From: Bacteroidota bacterium
GTDB taxonomy: Bacteria > Bacteroidota > Ignavibacteria > UBA10030 > SZUA-254
Length of the DNA: 64,000 nt
Assembly (NCBI GenBank): GCA_020056225.1
Contig: JAGVIE010000023.1
Span: 100,486 to 164,485, forward strand
Direction: 5' to 3'
Shown: positions 17,468 to 27,334 of the stretch, piece by piece
How the letters are laid out: each line of letters starts with the position of its first letter
How positions within the stretch are numbered: the stretch's first letter is position 1
Translations under genes and position numbers: made by a program
Notes under the pieces: generated by a model
Seen by the model: only the letters and a program-made list of their open reading frames with translations
What the model was told of the DNA's origin: nothing
Databases searched by the model: none

Positions 17468-19672
17468 ATGCAAAAGAACGGATCATTAAGAAAAGATTTC
17501 AACGATCTGCTTACATCGTGTAGGATGAATCTGAGCAGCGTAGATGAAGAATTTCTTCGACATGCTTTCAACTTCGCCTATCAGGCATACGGGCTCGTAG
17601 GTCATGAAACCGAGAAGAGCTATGAAGTTGTGAAAAAAGTGTTTGACCATTCCATGAAAGTTGCACGGGTTCTTGCAACGGATATTCCGTTTGATGACAA
17701 GACCGTGGCGAGTGCTCTCTTGCACGAGCTTGTGGAGAACTCCACTTTTCAAATAAAAGATATTCGAGCAGAGTTTGGAGACAGTGTCGCTGATATTGTC
17801 GATGGCGCGATGAGGATATCCAATATTCTTGAGACTCGTGATATTGTAGGAGCTGAAAACCATCGTAAAATGCTTCTATCAATGATTAATGACATCCGAG
17901 TGATGATGCTGAAGTTTGCAGATTGTGTTGAGAATATGCGATTGATAAGCGCACTTCCAGAGAACAGGCGAGAAAAACTGGCGAAAGCCGCGCTTGACAT
18001 CTACTCACCACTTGCACATCGGTTTGGTCTATCGAAAATCCAAGAAAACCTAGGAAACCAAGCATTCAACTATCTTTATCCACAACAGCATCAATACATT
18101 CTTCATGAGACAAAAATCACCCGGAAAGAGAGGGGTACGTATATCAAGAGATTTCTTCAACCTATCGAAGAATCCTTGAAGACTACAGGGCTTCAGTTCA
18201 ATATCGAAGCTAGGGTTAAACAGCCGTACAGTATATACAACAAGCTCATGAAGCAAAATACCCCCATCGATAAGATCAATGATTTGTTTGCCGTCCGGAT
18301 AATCCTGGACACACCTAATAGCAACGATTGCTTTACGGTCGAGGGGATAATTTCCTCAATCTATGACATTAACTCGAAAACTTCCAAGAACTATATTTCT
18401 AGCCCTAAAGCGAACGGTTATCAATCTCTTCATGTAACAGTGAAGAACTGGGACAATAAGATGGTTGAAGTGCAAATTCGTACACGATCGATGCACGAGA
18501 TTGCTGAGAAAGGTATCGCTGCTCATTGGAAGTATAAAGAGAATTTGATGAATCTTGATAAGAATTCAGAGAACTGGATGTCATGGATTCGTGAATTGGT
18601 TGAACGCGCTAACGAAAGAAGCTTGCTGAACCCAAGTGCAGATAGTTATAGAGTGCAAATATTTCAGGACGAAATCTATCTTTTCACGCCGAAGGGTGAG
18701 TTGAAGATACTACCGCTGGGTGCTACGCCAATCGACTTCGCCTATGCCGTCCATTCAGACGTCGGTTTCCACTGTCTCAGCGCAAAAGTCAATGGAAGAA
18801 TTGTTCCACTTGATTCCCATCTTCATAGCGGCGATCAGGTTGAAATTATCACGTCGAAAAACCAAACCCCGAATACAGGCTGGGAACAATTTGTCGTAAC
18901 ACATAAAGCAAAATCTCATATTCGTAAATGGATCAAGGATGAAGAGCGTAAGAGTTTAAACATCGGGCGTGAAATATGGGAGAAGCGCACTAAGAAGTTG
19001 AAATTGCATCTAAACGATGACGATCTGTTAAAATATCTTCATGATTATAAAGTCTCCGACCTGAACGGATTCTATCTAAAACTCCAGCGCGAGGAAATCA
19101 ATCCGGATACTCTCATACACGAAATTGAATTGAGGCTCAAACATCCGCAGCCGGAATCCACGAATGATCAAAAAGGCGAGGGCATTTTCAATAGATTCCT
19201 TACCACTGCTCGGAACATCACAGGCGGCATTACATTATTCGGCACCAAAGAAAATTTCATGCACAGTTACGCAAAATGCTGTAATCCTATCCCAGGAGAT
19301 GAGATCATGGGGTATGTGACTAAGGGTGAAGGAATAAAGATTCATCTGAAATCATGCCACAATTTTGTTTTGATGGCAGCATCCGACCCGCAGCGGGTTG
19401 TCGAGGTTGCCTGGCCCTCCACTGAGGGAGGTGAATATGTTGCCGCAATTTATATTACCGGTGAAGACAGGCCCGGCTTGCTGAACGATATTACTCATTC
19501 AATATCGACCTATCAGAGCACTAATATTCGCGCGGTGAAGATCGATGTACGGGATTCCGTTTTCGAAGGAACGATTATGCTTAATGTCAAAGATAAAACT
19601 CACCTTGAACGTATTACAGAGCGTCTCAATAAAGTTAAGGGTGTTTCAAAAGCAAAACGAATGGGTGATTAA
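17468..19672 (+). CDS. Second RelA/SpoT homologue with degenerate hydrolase site
   Basis: A 734-residue long RSH protein. In the HD domain the catalytic signature reads LLHELVENS where active enzymes have HDxxED, and the later DRLHN motif reads FADCVENMR; hydrolysis of (p)ppGpp is therefore probably lost. The synthetase region keeps RVK...YSIYNK, INDLFAVRI, SKNYISSPKANGYQSLH and EVQIRTRSMHE, so synthesis may be retained. TGS, Cys-containing and ACT domains follow and are almost identical at DNA level to the first rel. It would behave as a RelA-like synthetase beside a bifunctional Rel. Coupled to the membrane protein just upstream. Confidence 0.93.
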   Translation: MQKNGSLRKDFNDLLTSCRMNLSSVDEEFLRHAFNFAYQAYGLVGHETEKSYEVVKKVFDHSMKVARVLATDIPFDDKTVASALLHELVENSTFQIKDIRAEFGDSVADIVDGAMRISNILETRDIVGAENHRKMLLSMINDIRVMMLKFADCVENMRLISALPENRREKLAKAALDIYSPLAHRFGLSKIQENLGNQAFNYLYPQQHQYILHETKITRKERGTYIKRFLQPIEESLKTTGLQFNIEARVKQPYSIYNKLMKQNTPIDKINDLFAVRIILDTPNSNDCFTVEGIISSIYDINSKTSKNYISSPKANGYQSLHVTVKNWDNKMVEVQIRTRSMHEIAEKGIAAHWKYKENLMNLDKNSENWMSWIRELVERANERSLLNPSADSYRVQIFQDEIYLFTPKGELKILPLGATPIDFAYAVHSDVGFHCLSAKVNGRIVPLDSHLHSGDQVEIITSKNQTPNTGWEQFVVTHKAKSHIRKWIKDEERKSLNIGREIWEKRTKKLKLHLNDDDLLKYLHDYKVSDLNGFYLKLQREEINPDTLIHEIELRLKHPQPESTNDQKGEGIFNRFLTTARNITGGITLFGTKENFMHSYAKCCNPIPGDEIMGYVTKGEGIKIHLKSCHNFVLMAASDPQRVVEVAWPSTEGGEYVAAIYITGEDRPGLLNDITHSISTYQSTNIRAVKIDVRDSVFEGTIMLNVKDKTHLERITERLNKVKGVSKAKRMGD
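18833..19509 (+). repeat. rel copy B of the 677-base near-identical tract
   Basis: Partner of 15753-16429. A shorter identical block (18461-18505, matching 15381-15425) lies upstream in the synthetase region at the same 3080-base offset, suggesting more than one conversion tract. Confidence 0.9.
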
Positions 19673-19684
19673 ATCGAGGAAATT

Positions 19685-20062
19685 ATGACTGCACACAATC
19701 ATAAAACAAAAACTTATACAAAGCGGGATATCGTAAAACGCGTTGCATCTGCATGTGATGAAGATATTTCGATTTCAACAAAATTAGTTAATGGGGTCTT
19801 CACTGCGATCAGGGAAATATTAATGACCGCGAATCCCTCTGTTCGTATTGAAGTTAGAGATTTTGGCGTGATAGAAGTTAAACCGACAAAATCAAAACCA
19901 AAGGCGCGAAATCCTAAATCCGGTGAATTAATTTATGTACCTGCGCGGCGTAAAACACATTTTAAACCGAGTAAACTGCTGAAGAAATTTCTCTCCAAAC
20001 CACTGGATGAAGAATCCGACTCCATACTAACGGCAAAAAAATCATCGATCATAAATAATTAG
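19685..20062 (+). CDS. HU/IHF-family DNA-binding protein
   Basis: A 125-residue nucleoid protein. The HU fold is recognisable by TKRDIVKRVA near 12, IEVRDFGVIEVK near 55-66, the beta-arm sequence ARNPKSGELIYVPARR near 76-91 and a terminal helix FKPSKLLKKF. It carries an extra 25-residue Ser/Lys-rich tail beyond the usual 90-100 residues. It starts 12 bases after the second rel stop, behind a GAGGAAATT binding site, and is six bases before ruvX. Confidence 0.93.
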   Translation: MTAHNHKTKTYTKRDIVKRVASACDEDISISTKLVNGVFTAIREILMTANPSVRIEVRDFGVIEVKPTKSKPKARNPKSGELIYVPARRKTHFKPSKLLKKFLSKPLDEESDSILTAKKSSIINN

Positions 20063-20067
20063 CAGAT

Positions 20068-20487
20068 ATGTCGCAGTTGTATAGAATTCTCGGTATCGAT
20101 TATGGAACGAAACGGATTGGAATAGCAATATCCGACCCGCTCCGTATCATTGCAAAGGGGATCACGGTTATAAGCAACACTCCTGCGGTAATTACCGATT
20201 TGAAAAAATTGGTTCGTGAGTATGAGCCGGTTAAAATAATTATCGGTATGCCTTTTAATCTTAAAGGCGAAAAAGGTTTGAAAGCCGAGGAGGTCGAAAA
20301 TTTTATCAAACTGATCGAGAATGAAATAAAGATCGAAGTAGTACGGTTCGACGAACGCTTTACATCTAAAATCGCTCAACAGACACAGCGTGATATGAAT
20401 GTGAAAAAGAAAGCGCGGCAAATCAAAGAGACTATCGATTCCATGGCAGCCGCTTTAATTCTTCAAGGTTATCTTGACGCACAATGA
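20068..20487 (+). CDS. ruvX: Holliday junction resolvase-like YqgF / pre-16S rRNA nuclease
   Basis: A 139-residue RNase H-fold protein of the YqgF family, which processes the 5' end of 16S rRNA. Motifs are LGIDYGTKRIGIAISD (residues 7-22), IIGMPFNLKG near 55, RFDERFTS near 93 and DSMAAALILQGYL at the end; the catalytic acidic residues are present. The mtgA start follows three bases after the stop. Confidence 0.93.
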   Translation: MSQLYRILGIDYGTKRIGIAISDPLRIIAKGITVISNTPAVITDLKKLVREYEPVKIIIGMPFNLKGEKGLKAEEVENFIKLIENEIKIEVVRFDERFTSKIAQQTQRDMNVKKKARQIKETIDSMAAALILQGYLDAQ

Positions 20488-20490
20488 TCG

Positions 20491-21267
20491 ATGATAATAC
20501 GAGATAGAATATCGACTGCAAATATTGAAAGACTATCGCGGGCCAGATCTATCTTTCGGTCGGTAGGTATCTGGGTCAGAAAGAACAAACTTCTTACCTT
20601 CGTCATCTTAGTTGTGTTGATAATCGCACTTGAATATTTTTCATTGCCGAACCGTAGCGAAATCGTCCAGCTTCGCAGAATGAATCCGCGGGTAACAGCT
20701 TTGATGGATCAACGGAAAGACGAAGCGCGTGATAAAGGGAAAAAATATTTTATCAAACAGGTTTGGATTCCGTTATCCCAAATGAATGAGAATATCAAAC
20801 ACGCAGTAATCACAGCGGAAGACGGTACTTTCTATGAGCACGAAGGTATCGATTGGTTCGAATTGAAGGAATCTATAAAAAAAGATATTCGGAAAGGGAA
20901 ATTTGTTAGGGGCGCAAGTACAATCACTCAGCAACTGGCGAAAAATTTATTTCTCTCGACCTCAAAAGATCCGGTTCGAAAATTGAAAGAGATAATTATC
21001 GCTACGGCTTTGGAAGATGAATTATCGAAAAGCAGAATATTGGAGTTATATCTTAATATTGTTGAATGGGGGGATGGCATCTTCGGTGTAGAAGCTGCAT
21101 CGCTGGCATTCTTCGGCAAACATGCGTCAGACCTTAGCCGCGAAGAGGCATCGCGGCTGGCAGCCGTTTTACCAAGCCCACTGCGGCATAAACCGAACGA
21201 TAACAATCGCTACGTAACATACCGGAAAAAAATAATCATGGCACGTTTGGATGCGCGCGGATGGTAA
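20491..21267 (+). CDS. mtgA: Monofunctional peptidoglycan glycosyltransferase
   Basis: Polymerises lipid II into glycan strands. The 258-residue protein has one N-terminal membrane segment (about 35-50) and a GT51 domain. GT51 motifs are ITAEDGTFYEHEGID near 108-122 (with the catalytic Glu), RGASTITQQLAKNLF near 144-158, RKLKEIIIA, and ELYLNIVEWGDGIFGVEAA. No transpeptidase domain follows, so it is the single-function type. Part of the HU-ruvX-mtgA run. Confidence 0.94.
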   Translation: MIIRDRISTANIERLSRARSIFRSVGIWVRKNKLLTFVILVVLIIALEYFSLPNRSEIVQLRRMNPRVTALMDQRKDEARDKGKKYFIKQVWIPLSQMNENIKHAVITAEDGTFYEHEGIDWFELKESIKKDIRKGKFVRGASTITQQLAKNLFLSTSKDPVRKLKEIIIATALEDELSKSRILELYLNIVEWGDGIFGVEAASLAFFGKHASDLSREEASRLAAVLPSPLRHKPNDNNRYVTYRKKIIMARLDARGW

Positions 21268-21306
21268 CAATATTATGTTTATGTCTGGAGAAGGGCGCTA
21301 CCTTAA

Positions 21307-21972
21307 ATGAATTTTCATGATGTTAATCTTATTATCGAGCAGGGGGAGGGATTCAACATTGAATTTAAGCGGCGTATTTCATCGGCAGAAAAAATTGCAC
21401 GAACGCTTATTTCGTTCGCGAATACAAAGGGCGGCACCATACTATTCGGTGTGGATGACAATGGATCTATAGTAGGCGTGGAGAGTGAAAAATCAGAGAT
21501 TGAATTAATTGAAACAGCAGGCAGTGAACTAAGTGATCCACCGATTCGGACTGAGATCGATATTGTACCTTTTAACGGTAAAGATGTTATCGTCTGTAGT
21601 ATAGCGGAAAGCCGGACGAAACCTCATTATTTCCTCGGACCTCAGGACCGATTGGATAGTGAGAATACACGTGTATATATTCGGGTTAACGATAAAACTG
21701 TCATGGCAAGTAAAGAGGTTGTGAAGATTCTTCAAGATGAGAATCCGAATGCACCGCCGCTGACAGTGGCAATCGGTGAAAATGAACGTCGGCTATTTCA
21801 GCAGCTCGAACAGCATGATAGAATTACTGTGCGTGAATTTGGCAGGATGGTCAATATTAGCGATCGCCGGGCTTCGAGAATTTTAGTAAGACTTGTGCGA
21901 GCCGGAGTGGTCAGGATACATACGCATGAGAAAGAAGAATTTTTTACATTAGCTTATGAAGTCAAGCATTAG
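21307..21972 (+). CDS. AlbA_2 (Schlafen-type) domain putative regulator
   Basis: A 221-residue protein. Residues 8-125 form an AlbA_2/Schlafen ATP-binding-like domain with EFKRRIS near 19-25, ISFANTKGGTILFGVDDNG near 37-55 and KPHYF. A C-terminal winged-helix-like part (about 150-221) reads TVREFGRMVNISDRRASRIL, a helix-turn-helix signature. Proteins of this build are annotated as transcriptional regulators or RNA-binding proteins. It stands between mtgA and the hybrid kinase. Confidence 0.85.
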   Translation: MNFHDVNLIIEQGEGFNIEFKRRISSAEKIARTLISFANTKGGTILFGVDDNGSIVGVESEKSEIELIETAGSELSDPPIRTEIDIVPFNGKDVIVCSIAESRTKPHYFLGPQDRLDSENTRVYIRVNDKTVMASKEVVKILQDENPNAPPLTVAIGENERRLFQQLEQHDRITVREFGRMVNISDRRASRILVRLVRAGVVRIHTHEKEEFFTLAYEVKH

Positions 21973-22045
21973 AGAAGAATACGTCAACACAGAAATCCTG
22001 ATTGAGGATATTGGCAGATAGAATTTAATCGAAGGTGTGATAAAT

Positions 22046-25000
22046 ATGGTAAAAACTTTAAAACAAGCTGAAGAAGTTCTCAGAGTTATTTCCGAGAATG
22101 TTAACGATCTGATAGTTGTAACAGATTTAAAAGGCAGTCGAATCTCATCGAATTCCGCTTATGATAAGCTGATCGGTAACCCGGAAACTTTAACCGGAAC
22201 AGATTATACGACAGAAGTTCATTCTGATGATTTGACGTTAGTCAAATCCGGTATTCGATCTGCGGCGGATGGCAATTCACCTGTGAACTTTACTCATCGC
22301 TTATCTCTTTCCGGTGGCAACGTCCGTATTCTTGAATCAAAAATAATTCGCCTAATCGATGATAAAGATAGGCCGATGAACCTTATTATTTTCTCGTGTG
22401 ATATTACCGAAGCGACAGAATCCCAGAGAGAACTCAGGCTTCTTGCGCACGCAATCGGGTGCACCAAGGACGCATTTCTTTTAACGGATATGAATAACAA
22501 ACTCATCTTCGTGAATCCGGCGACACGGGAAATGTACGGTTTTTCAGAAAAAGAGTTGTTGGGCAAAGATATCAGCGTACTTCGTTCCAAAAATAATCCC
22601 GCGGAAATACTGAAGCAGATGGAAAAAGCAACGCTTGAGCGCGGTTGGAATGGTGAGTTGCTCAATAGCCGCAAGGATGGCTCGGAATTTCCAATCGAAT
22701 TGTGGACTTCAACAGTGCATGATGAGTTGAATAAGCCGGTGGCTTTAGTTGGTATCGCGCGGGATATAACCAATCGCAAGCAATCCGAGGAACGATACAG
22801 AAGTACTGCCGCTCAATTACAGCTCACGCTCGATAATTTGAATATAGTCTCTTTCGAGTTAGACAGCGAAGGCAATTTCCTTCTTTCACGTGGGAAAGGA
22901 CTTGAGAAATTAGGTTTGAAGCCTGATCAAATTGTCGGACTTTCTATCTATGAAGTATATAAGAACAATCCGGAAATATTAAAGATGGTTGAAAAAGCTT
23001 ATGCCGGAGAGTGGGGCGAAGCTGACATTGAGGTAGCGGGAGTCATCTGGAGTACAAATTATATTCCTATTAAAAATAGTGAAGGAAAAGTTGAACATAT
23101 TTTCGGCACTGCGATAGATATTACCGACCGCAAACATGCTGAAGAAGCATTGAGCTACGAGACAGATCTCTGGCATACATTGATGGACAGCATTCCCGAT
23201 ACGATTTATTTCAAAGACATCAGTTCGCGGTTCACGCGTATCAACAAAGCGCAGTGTAATATTCTCGGGATTCAGAATTCTGAGGAAGCAGTTGGTAAAT
23301 CCGACGCTGACTATTTCACGAAGGAACATGCCGCCAGCGCGCTTAATGACGAGAAAAAAGTAATTACAACCGGAGAGCCGCTGCTCGGCAAGATCGAAAA
23401 AGTAACTACAATCGAAGGCAGAACCCGATGGTTTTCGACAACAAAAGTTCCTATGAGAAATAAGCAGGGGAAAATTGTAGGCATTATCGGTAGTTCGCGC
23501 GATATCACGGAACTTAAACAGGCAGAGGAAATTGAATCTGCACTATACAGGATCGCTGAAGAAACGAGTTCAGCCGCTGATTTTCAGAAATTATTCAGCG
23601 CGATACATACCATAATCAGCGGTTTAATGTATGCAAGGAATTTTTACATCGCGCTCTATGACAAAGAGAATGATTTATTGAGCTTTCCATACTTCGTCGA
23701 TGAAGTCGATGTCCCTTTAGAGCCGGGTCCACCCGGAAAAGGATTAACTGCATACGTCCTTCGTACTGGAAAATCGCTTCTCTGTGATTTGAAAGTATCG
23801 GACGAATTGGAGAAACGCGGCGAGGCAGTACTTGTCGGCGTCCCGAGTCCGATATGGCTAGGAGTCCCGCTTGTTGTCGAAGGTAAGACAATCGGAGCTA
23901 TGGTTGTTCAACACTATACCGATCCGACTGCGTATTCTGAGCGTGACAAACAAATTCTTGAGTTCGTTTCGACTCAGGTTGCTAAAGCTATTGAGCGTAA
24001 GCGTTCGGCAGATGCTCTTATTAAAAGTGAAGATCGTTATCGGGCATTCATCGAGCAAAGCTCTGAAGGGATATGGCGTTTTGAAACAGATGTACCGATT
24101 TCATTACTTCTGCCTGAAGATGAACAGATTCGGTTATTTTTCAAACATTATTATCTCGCTGAATGCAACAATGCAATGGCTCAGATGTACGGATACAATA
24201 ATGCGGGTGAGATTATCGGATTAAAACTTAGCGATATGCTTGTATCCGAAGATCCCCATAATTATGAAATTTTTAAAAACTTTATACGCTCCGGTTATCG
24301 AATGACACAAGCTGAAACGCGAGAGCGAGATCGTTATGGAAATTCTAAAATCTTCTTGAATAATTTTGTCGGTATTATTAAGGAAGATTCTCTATACGGG
24401 TGGTGGGGTACTCAGCTTGATGTTACAGAACGTCGCCAGGCTGAAGAACTGATAAAGCAGTCGGAAGAGAAATACAGAACATTATTCGAGGATTCACAAG
24501 ATTGCATCATCCTGACTACTCCGGAAGGGAATCTTATCGACATCAATCCGGCAGGAGTTGATATGTTCGGTTTTTCTTCTAAAGAAGAATTATTGAAGGT
24601 TGGCAACGCGCGGGAGTTGTACTTTAATCCTGTAGACAGAGAGTCATTCACTGATCACCTGGCTCAATATACATTCGTGAAGGATCTTGAGACTGCGATT
24701 AAACGTAAGCATGGTGAAAAGCGGGTAGTACTGGAAAATTCGTCCGCTATCAGGAATGCTGAAGGTAGTATTCTCGGATACAGATCTTTTCTCAGAGATA
24801 TTACAGAAAGAAAAAATCTCGAAGATCAACTTAGACAGGCACAAAAAATGGAGAGCATAGGCACCTTAGCCGGCGGCATTGCTCATGAATTTAATAATCT
24901 CCTTGGGATTATATTAGGATACGCATCGATACTTACTTCGGCAAAAAATGATGAGCAAAGACTTTCGCAAGGCGTAGAAACGATTAAGAAGGCTGTCCAG

Positions 25001-25990
25001 CGCGGCGCAGATCTCGTACGTCAGCTGCTAACCTTCGCAAGAAAAGGGGATACGACTTTCGGATCTGTCAATCTAAATGAATTGATAAATGAATTAATCG
25101 AGATGCTGAAGCAAACGTTTCCGAAAACAATCAACATAACAAGCGATCTTATCAAAGATATTCCACTCATCACTGCTGATTCGAGCCAGGTTCACGTGGC
25201 GCTTTTGAATTTGTGTGTGAACGCTAGGGATGCTATGACGGAAAATAAACCCGGAAGTTCAGGCGGCGGCACTCTCAAAATATCCACAGGTATTATCAGA
25301 AAAGATGCGCTTCGGCAGAAATTCGCTGTCGCACAAGCTGATGGATATGTTTATGTAAGTGTTAGAGATACCGGTACAGGTATGGATGAAGAAACAAGGA
25401 ACCGAATGTTCGAGCCATTTTTTACAACTAAAGAATTAGGAAAAGGAACAGGTCTAGGATTGGCAGTTGTTTACGGTGTTGTCAATAGCCATTATGGATA
25501 TGTAGAGGTTGACAGTACAAAAGGTGTCGGAACCATGTTTACCCTATATTTCCCCGTTGCTGAAGGGACTGATCAAATCCAGATATCTGAAAAGGAAGTA
25601 GTTCAAACTGTAACCAAAGGCAATGAAACTATCCTGATCGTAGAAGATGAGGAGATGCTAGCCAGCTTACTGAAATCCATACTTGAAGATCAGGGGTATA
25701 AAGTATTTGTTGCGAGCGATGGTCAGACCGGGTTAGACTTGTATAAGGAAAAGAAGGAGCAGATACAACTTATCCTCTCGGATATGGGGTTGCCTCGACT
25801 AGGCGGATACGAAATGTTCATGAAGATGAAAGAAATAAATCCCAACGTGAAAGCGATCTTAGCCAGCGGATATTTTGAACCGAACTTGAAAGTTGAACTT
25901 GTGAATGCCGGTGCGAAAGACTTCATACAAAAACCATATGTTGCTGAGATAATAATGCAGAGAATACGCGAGGTATTGGATGAAGGATGA
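22046..25990 (+). CDS. Large hybrid sensor histidine kinase (PAS/GAF-rich)
   Basis: About 1314 residues with no membrane segments. Order: PAS domains near 10-125, 135-250, 260-370 and 380-500, a GAF domain near 515-660, two further PAS domains near 670-800 and 810-925, then HisKA with [12 protein letters not shown] (phosphoacceptor His near 948), HATPase_c with [19 protein letters not shown] and [11 protein letters not shown], and a C-terminal receiver with ILIVEDEE, phospho-Asp in LSDMGLP near 1244 and Lys in IQKPY. The ATG at 22046 is preferred over the GTG at 22037 because GAAGG at 22031-22035 is ten bases before the ATG but only one before the GTG. A soluble multi-input sensor, probably redox or small-ligand responsive. 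Confidence 0.93.
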   Translation: MVKTLKQAEEVLRVISENVNDLIVVTDLKGSRISSNSAYDKLIGNPETLTGTDYTTEVHSDDLTLVKSGIRSAADGNSPVNFTHRLSLSGGNVRILESKIIRLIDDKDRPMNLIIFSCDITEATESQRELRLLAHAIGCTKDAFLLTDMNNKLIFVNPATREMYGFSEKELLGKDISVLRSKNNPAEILKQMEKATLERGWNGELLNSRKDGSEFPIELWTSTVHDELNKPVALVGIARDITNRKQSEERYRSTAAQLQLTLDNLNIVSFELDSEGNFLLSRGKGLEKLGLKPDQIVGLSIYEVYKNNPEILKMVEKAYAGEWGEADIEVAGVIWSTNYIPIKNSEGKVEHIFGTAIDITDRKHAEEALSYETDLWHTLMDSIPDTIYFKDISSRFTRINKAQCNILGIQNSEEAVGKSDADYFTKEHAASALNDEKKVITTGEPLLGKIEKVTTIEGRTRWFSTTKVPMRNKQGKIVGIIGSSRDITELKQAEEIESALYRIAEETSSAADFQKLFSAIHTIISGLMYARNFYIALYDKENDLLSFPYFVDEVDVPLEPGPPGKGLTAYVLRTGKSLLCDLKVSDELEKRGEAVLVGVPSPIWLGVPLVVEGKTIGAMVVQHYTDPTAYSERDKQILEFVSTQVAKAIERKRSADALIKSEDRYRAFIEQSSEGIWRFETDVPISLLLPEDEQIRLFFKHYYLAECNNAMAQMYGYNNAGEIIGLKLSDMLVSEDPHNYEIFKNFIRSGYRMTQAETRERDRYGNSKIFLNNFVGIIKEDSLYGWWGTQLDVTERRQAEELIKQSEEKYRTLFEDSQDCIILTTPEGNLIDINPAGVDMFGFSSKEELLKVGNARELYFNPVDRESFTDHLAQYTFVKDLETAIKRKHGEKRVVLENSSAIRNAEGSILGYRSFLRDITERKNLEDQLRQAQKMESIGTLAGGIAHEFNNLLGIILGYASILTSAKNDEQRLSQGVETIKKAVQRGADLVRQLLTFARKGDTTFGSVNLNELINELIEMLKQTFPKTINITSDLIKDIPLITADSSQVHVALLNLCVNARDAMTENKPGSSGGGTLKISTGIIRKDALRQKFAVAQADGYVYVSVRDTGTGMDEETRNRMFEPFFTTKELGKGTGLGLAVVYGVVNSHYGYVEVDSTKGVGTMFTLYFPVAEGTDQIQISEKEVVQTVTKGNETILIVEDEEMLASLLKSILEDQGYKVFVASDGQTGLDLYKEKKEQIQLILSDMGLPRLGGYEMFMKMKEINPNVKAILASGYFEPNLKVELVNAGAKDFIQKPYVAEIIMQRIREVLDEG

Positions 25991-26017
25991 TTTGTCGGTT
26001 CGCTCCGAAATACAGGT

Positions 26018-26554
26018 TTAGAGCCGGTTAGCTTTTCTTGCAAACTCAAAAGCTGCGATACCGAAAGCAACTGCCGCATTCAGAGATTGTTTCATCCCGA
26101 ACATCGGTATGTCAACGGCGATATCTGCTAGAGCAACAAGCTCTTTAGATATGCCGGTTATCTCGTTACCAATGATAAGACAAAGTGGAAAAGCATCGTC
26201 CGGCAATTCGAAGTACGGAATACTCTTATCTGTATGTTCAAGTGCACAGATGTTTACCCCTTCAATTTTGAGACGGGTCAAAAGTTCAACAGGATCTTTA
26301 TGGTATTCCCACGGGACACTATTCGTCGCGCCTAAAGCGGTTTTTTCAATCTCTTTTCTTGGCGGGTGAGGAGTAAATCCGCAGAGGAAAAGTTTTGCTA
26401 TCCGTGCGCCGTCCGCAGTTCGAAAAATCGAGCCTACATTGTAGAGACTTCGTATATTATCAAGCAGAACATAAATAGGAAAACGTTTTTCATAATTTAG
26501 TTGTTCAATAGTATATCGCTGTTTGGCTATTTCTTGATGTGATAATTTTCGCAT
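26018..26554 (-). CDS. SpoU-family RNA 2'-O-methyltransferase
   Basis: A 178-residue SPOUT methyltransferase. The three family motifs are visible: SLYNVGSIFRTADGA near 36-50, LCLIIGNEITGISKE near 124-138, and VDIPMFGMKQSLNAAVAFGI near 147-166. These make the trefoil knot that binds SAM. The protein lacks the N-terminal substrate-binding domain of RlmB, so it is closer to TrmH/TrmL-like enzymes; the target nucleotide is not deducible. It is transcribed divergently from cmk. Confidence 0.9.
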   Translation of the reverse strand: MRKLSHQEIAKQRYTIEQLNYEKRFPIYVLLDNIRSLYNVGSIFRTADGARIAKLFLCGFTPHPPRKEIEKTALGATNSVPWEYHKDPVELLTRLKIEGVNICALEHTDKSIPYFELPDDAFPLCLIIGNEITGISKELVALADIAVDIPMFGMKQSLNAAVAFGIAAFEFARKANRL

Positions 26555-26594
26555 AACGATAATATAATAAATTCATCAGAATCATATGAAAAGA

Positions 26595-26623
26595 TTGATT
26601 CCTTTTCAATTATTTTGTATATT
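26595..26623 (+). promoter_or_regulatory. Promoter of the cmk-ispH-rpsA region
   Basis: TTGATT (26595-26600), a 17-base spacer, TATATT (26618-26623). Transcription would begin near 26630, which rules out the TTG at 26615 as start of cmk. Confidence 0.65.
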
Positions 26624-26656
26624 TACCTGCTTGAAATCCTTAAATATCAACAAAAT

Positions 26657-27334
26657 TTGAAGAATTTAGTCATTGCCATCGATGGTCCTGCCGCTTCAGG
26701 CAAAAGTACCACATCAAAATTAGTAGCTAAGGATTTAGGCCTTCTCTATGTTGATACTGGGGCTATGTACAGAGCGATGACATTAAAAGTCCTCCAGAGC
26801 AAAATTTATATTGAATCGGAGGAAGAAATTTCTCATCTTGCCCAAAATACGAATATTCGACTTGAGCAGAATGAGGATCAGGTAAAAGTGTTCCTTGATA
26901 ATAAAGATGTTTCAAAAGCGATCAGAAGTCAAGCTGTTACAAAAGCAGTTAGTGCGGTCAGTTCGATTAAGAAGGTTCGTGAAGTGATGGTTCGGGAACA
27001 GCGGCGTATGGGTGAGCGCGGCGGAATCGTTCTTGATGGAAGAGATATCGGAACGATAGTATTTCCCGACGCTGATCTTAAAATATTCATGATCGCAGAT
27101 GTAAAAGAGCGCGCGCGTCGTCGGCAAAAAGATTTGGAAATAGAAGGTGAAAATGTAGATATTGAACGGCTCGTTGAGGAAATTATCGAACGTGATCGAA
27201 AGGATTCGAAAAGAAATATAAGTCCATTGTGTAAAGCGGATGATGCGATAATCCTTGATACTTCCAATCTAAGGATTACAGACCAGGTTGAGTTTATTGT
27301 GAAGAAAGCTAAAGAGATAATTGCGAAAAGATGA
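26657..27334 (+). CDS. cmk: Cytidylate kinase
   Basis: Phosphorylates CMP and dCMP. Motifs: P-loop IDGPAASGKST near 8-18, LLYVDTGAMYRAMT near 29-42, LDGRDIGTIVFPDADLKIFM near 127-146, and ERARRRQKDL. Possible starts are TTG codons at 26615 and 26657; 26657 is chosen because the longer form would begin inside a promoter -10 box, and other Cmk proteins begin just before VIAIDGP. This gives 225 residues. The stop overlaps the ispH start by four bases (ATGA). Confidence 0.93.
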   Translation: MKNLVIAIDGPAASGKSTTSKLVAKDLGLLYVDTGAMYRAMTLKVLQSKIYIESEEEISHLAQNTNIRLEQNEDQVKVFLDNKDVSKAIRSQAVTKAVSAVSSIKKVREVMVREQRRMGERGGIVLDGRDIGTIVFPDADLKIFMIADVKERARRRQKDLEIEGENVDIERLVEEIIERDRKDSKRNISPLCKADDAIILDTSNLRITDQVEFIVKKAKEIIAKR

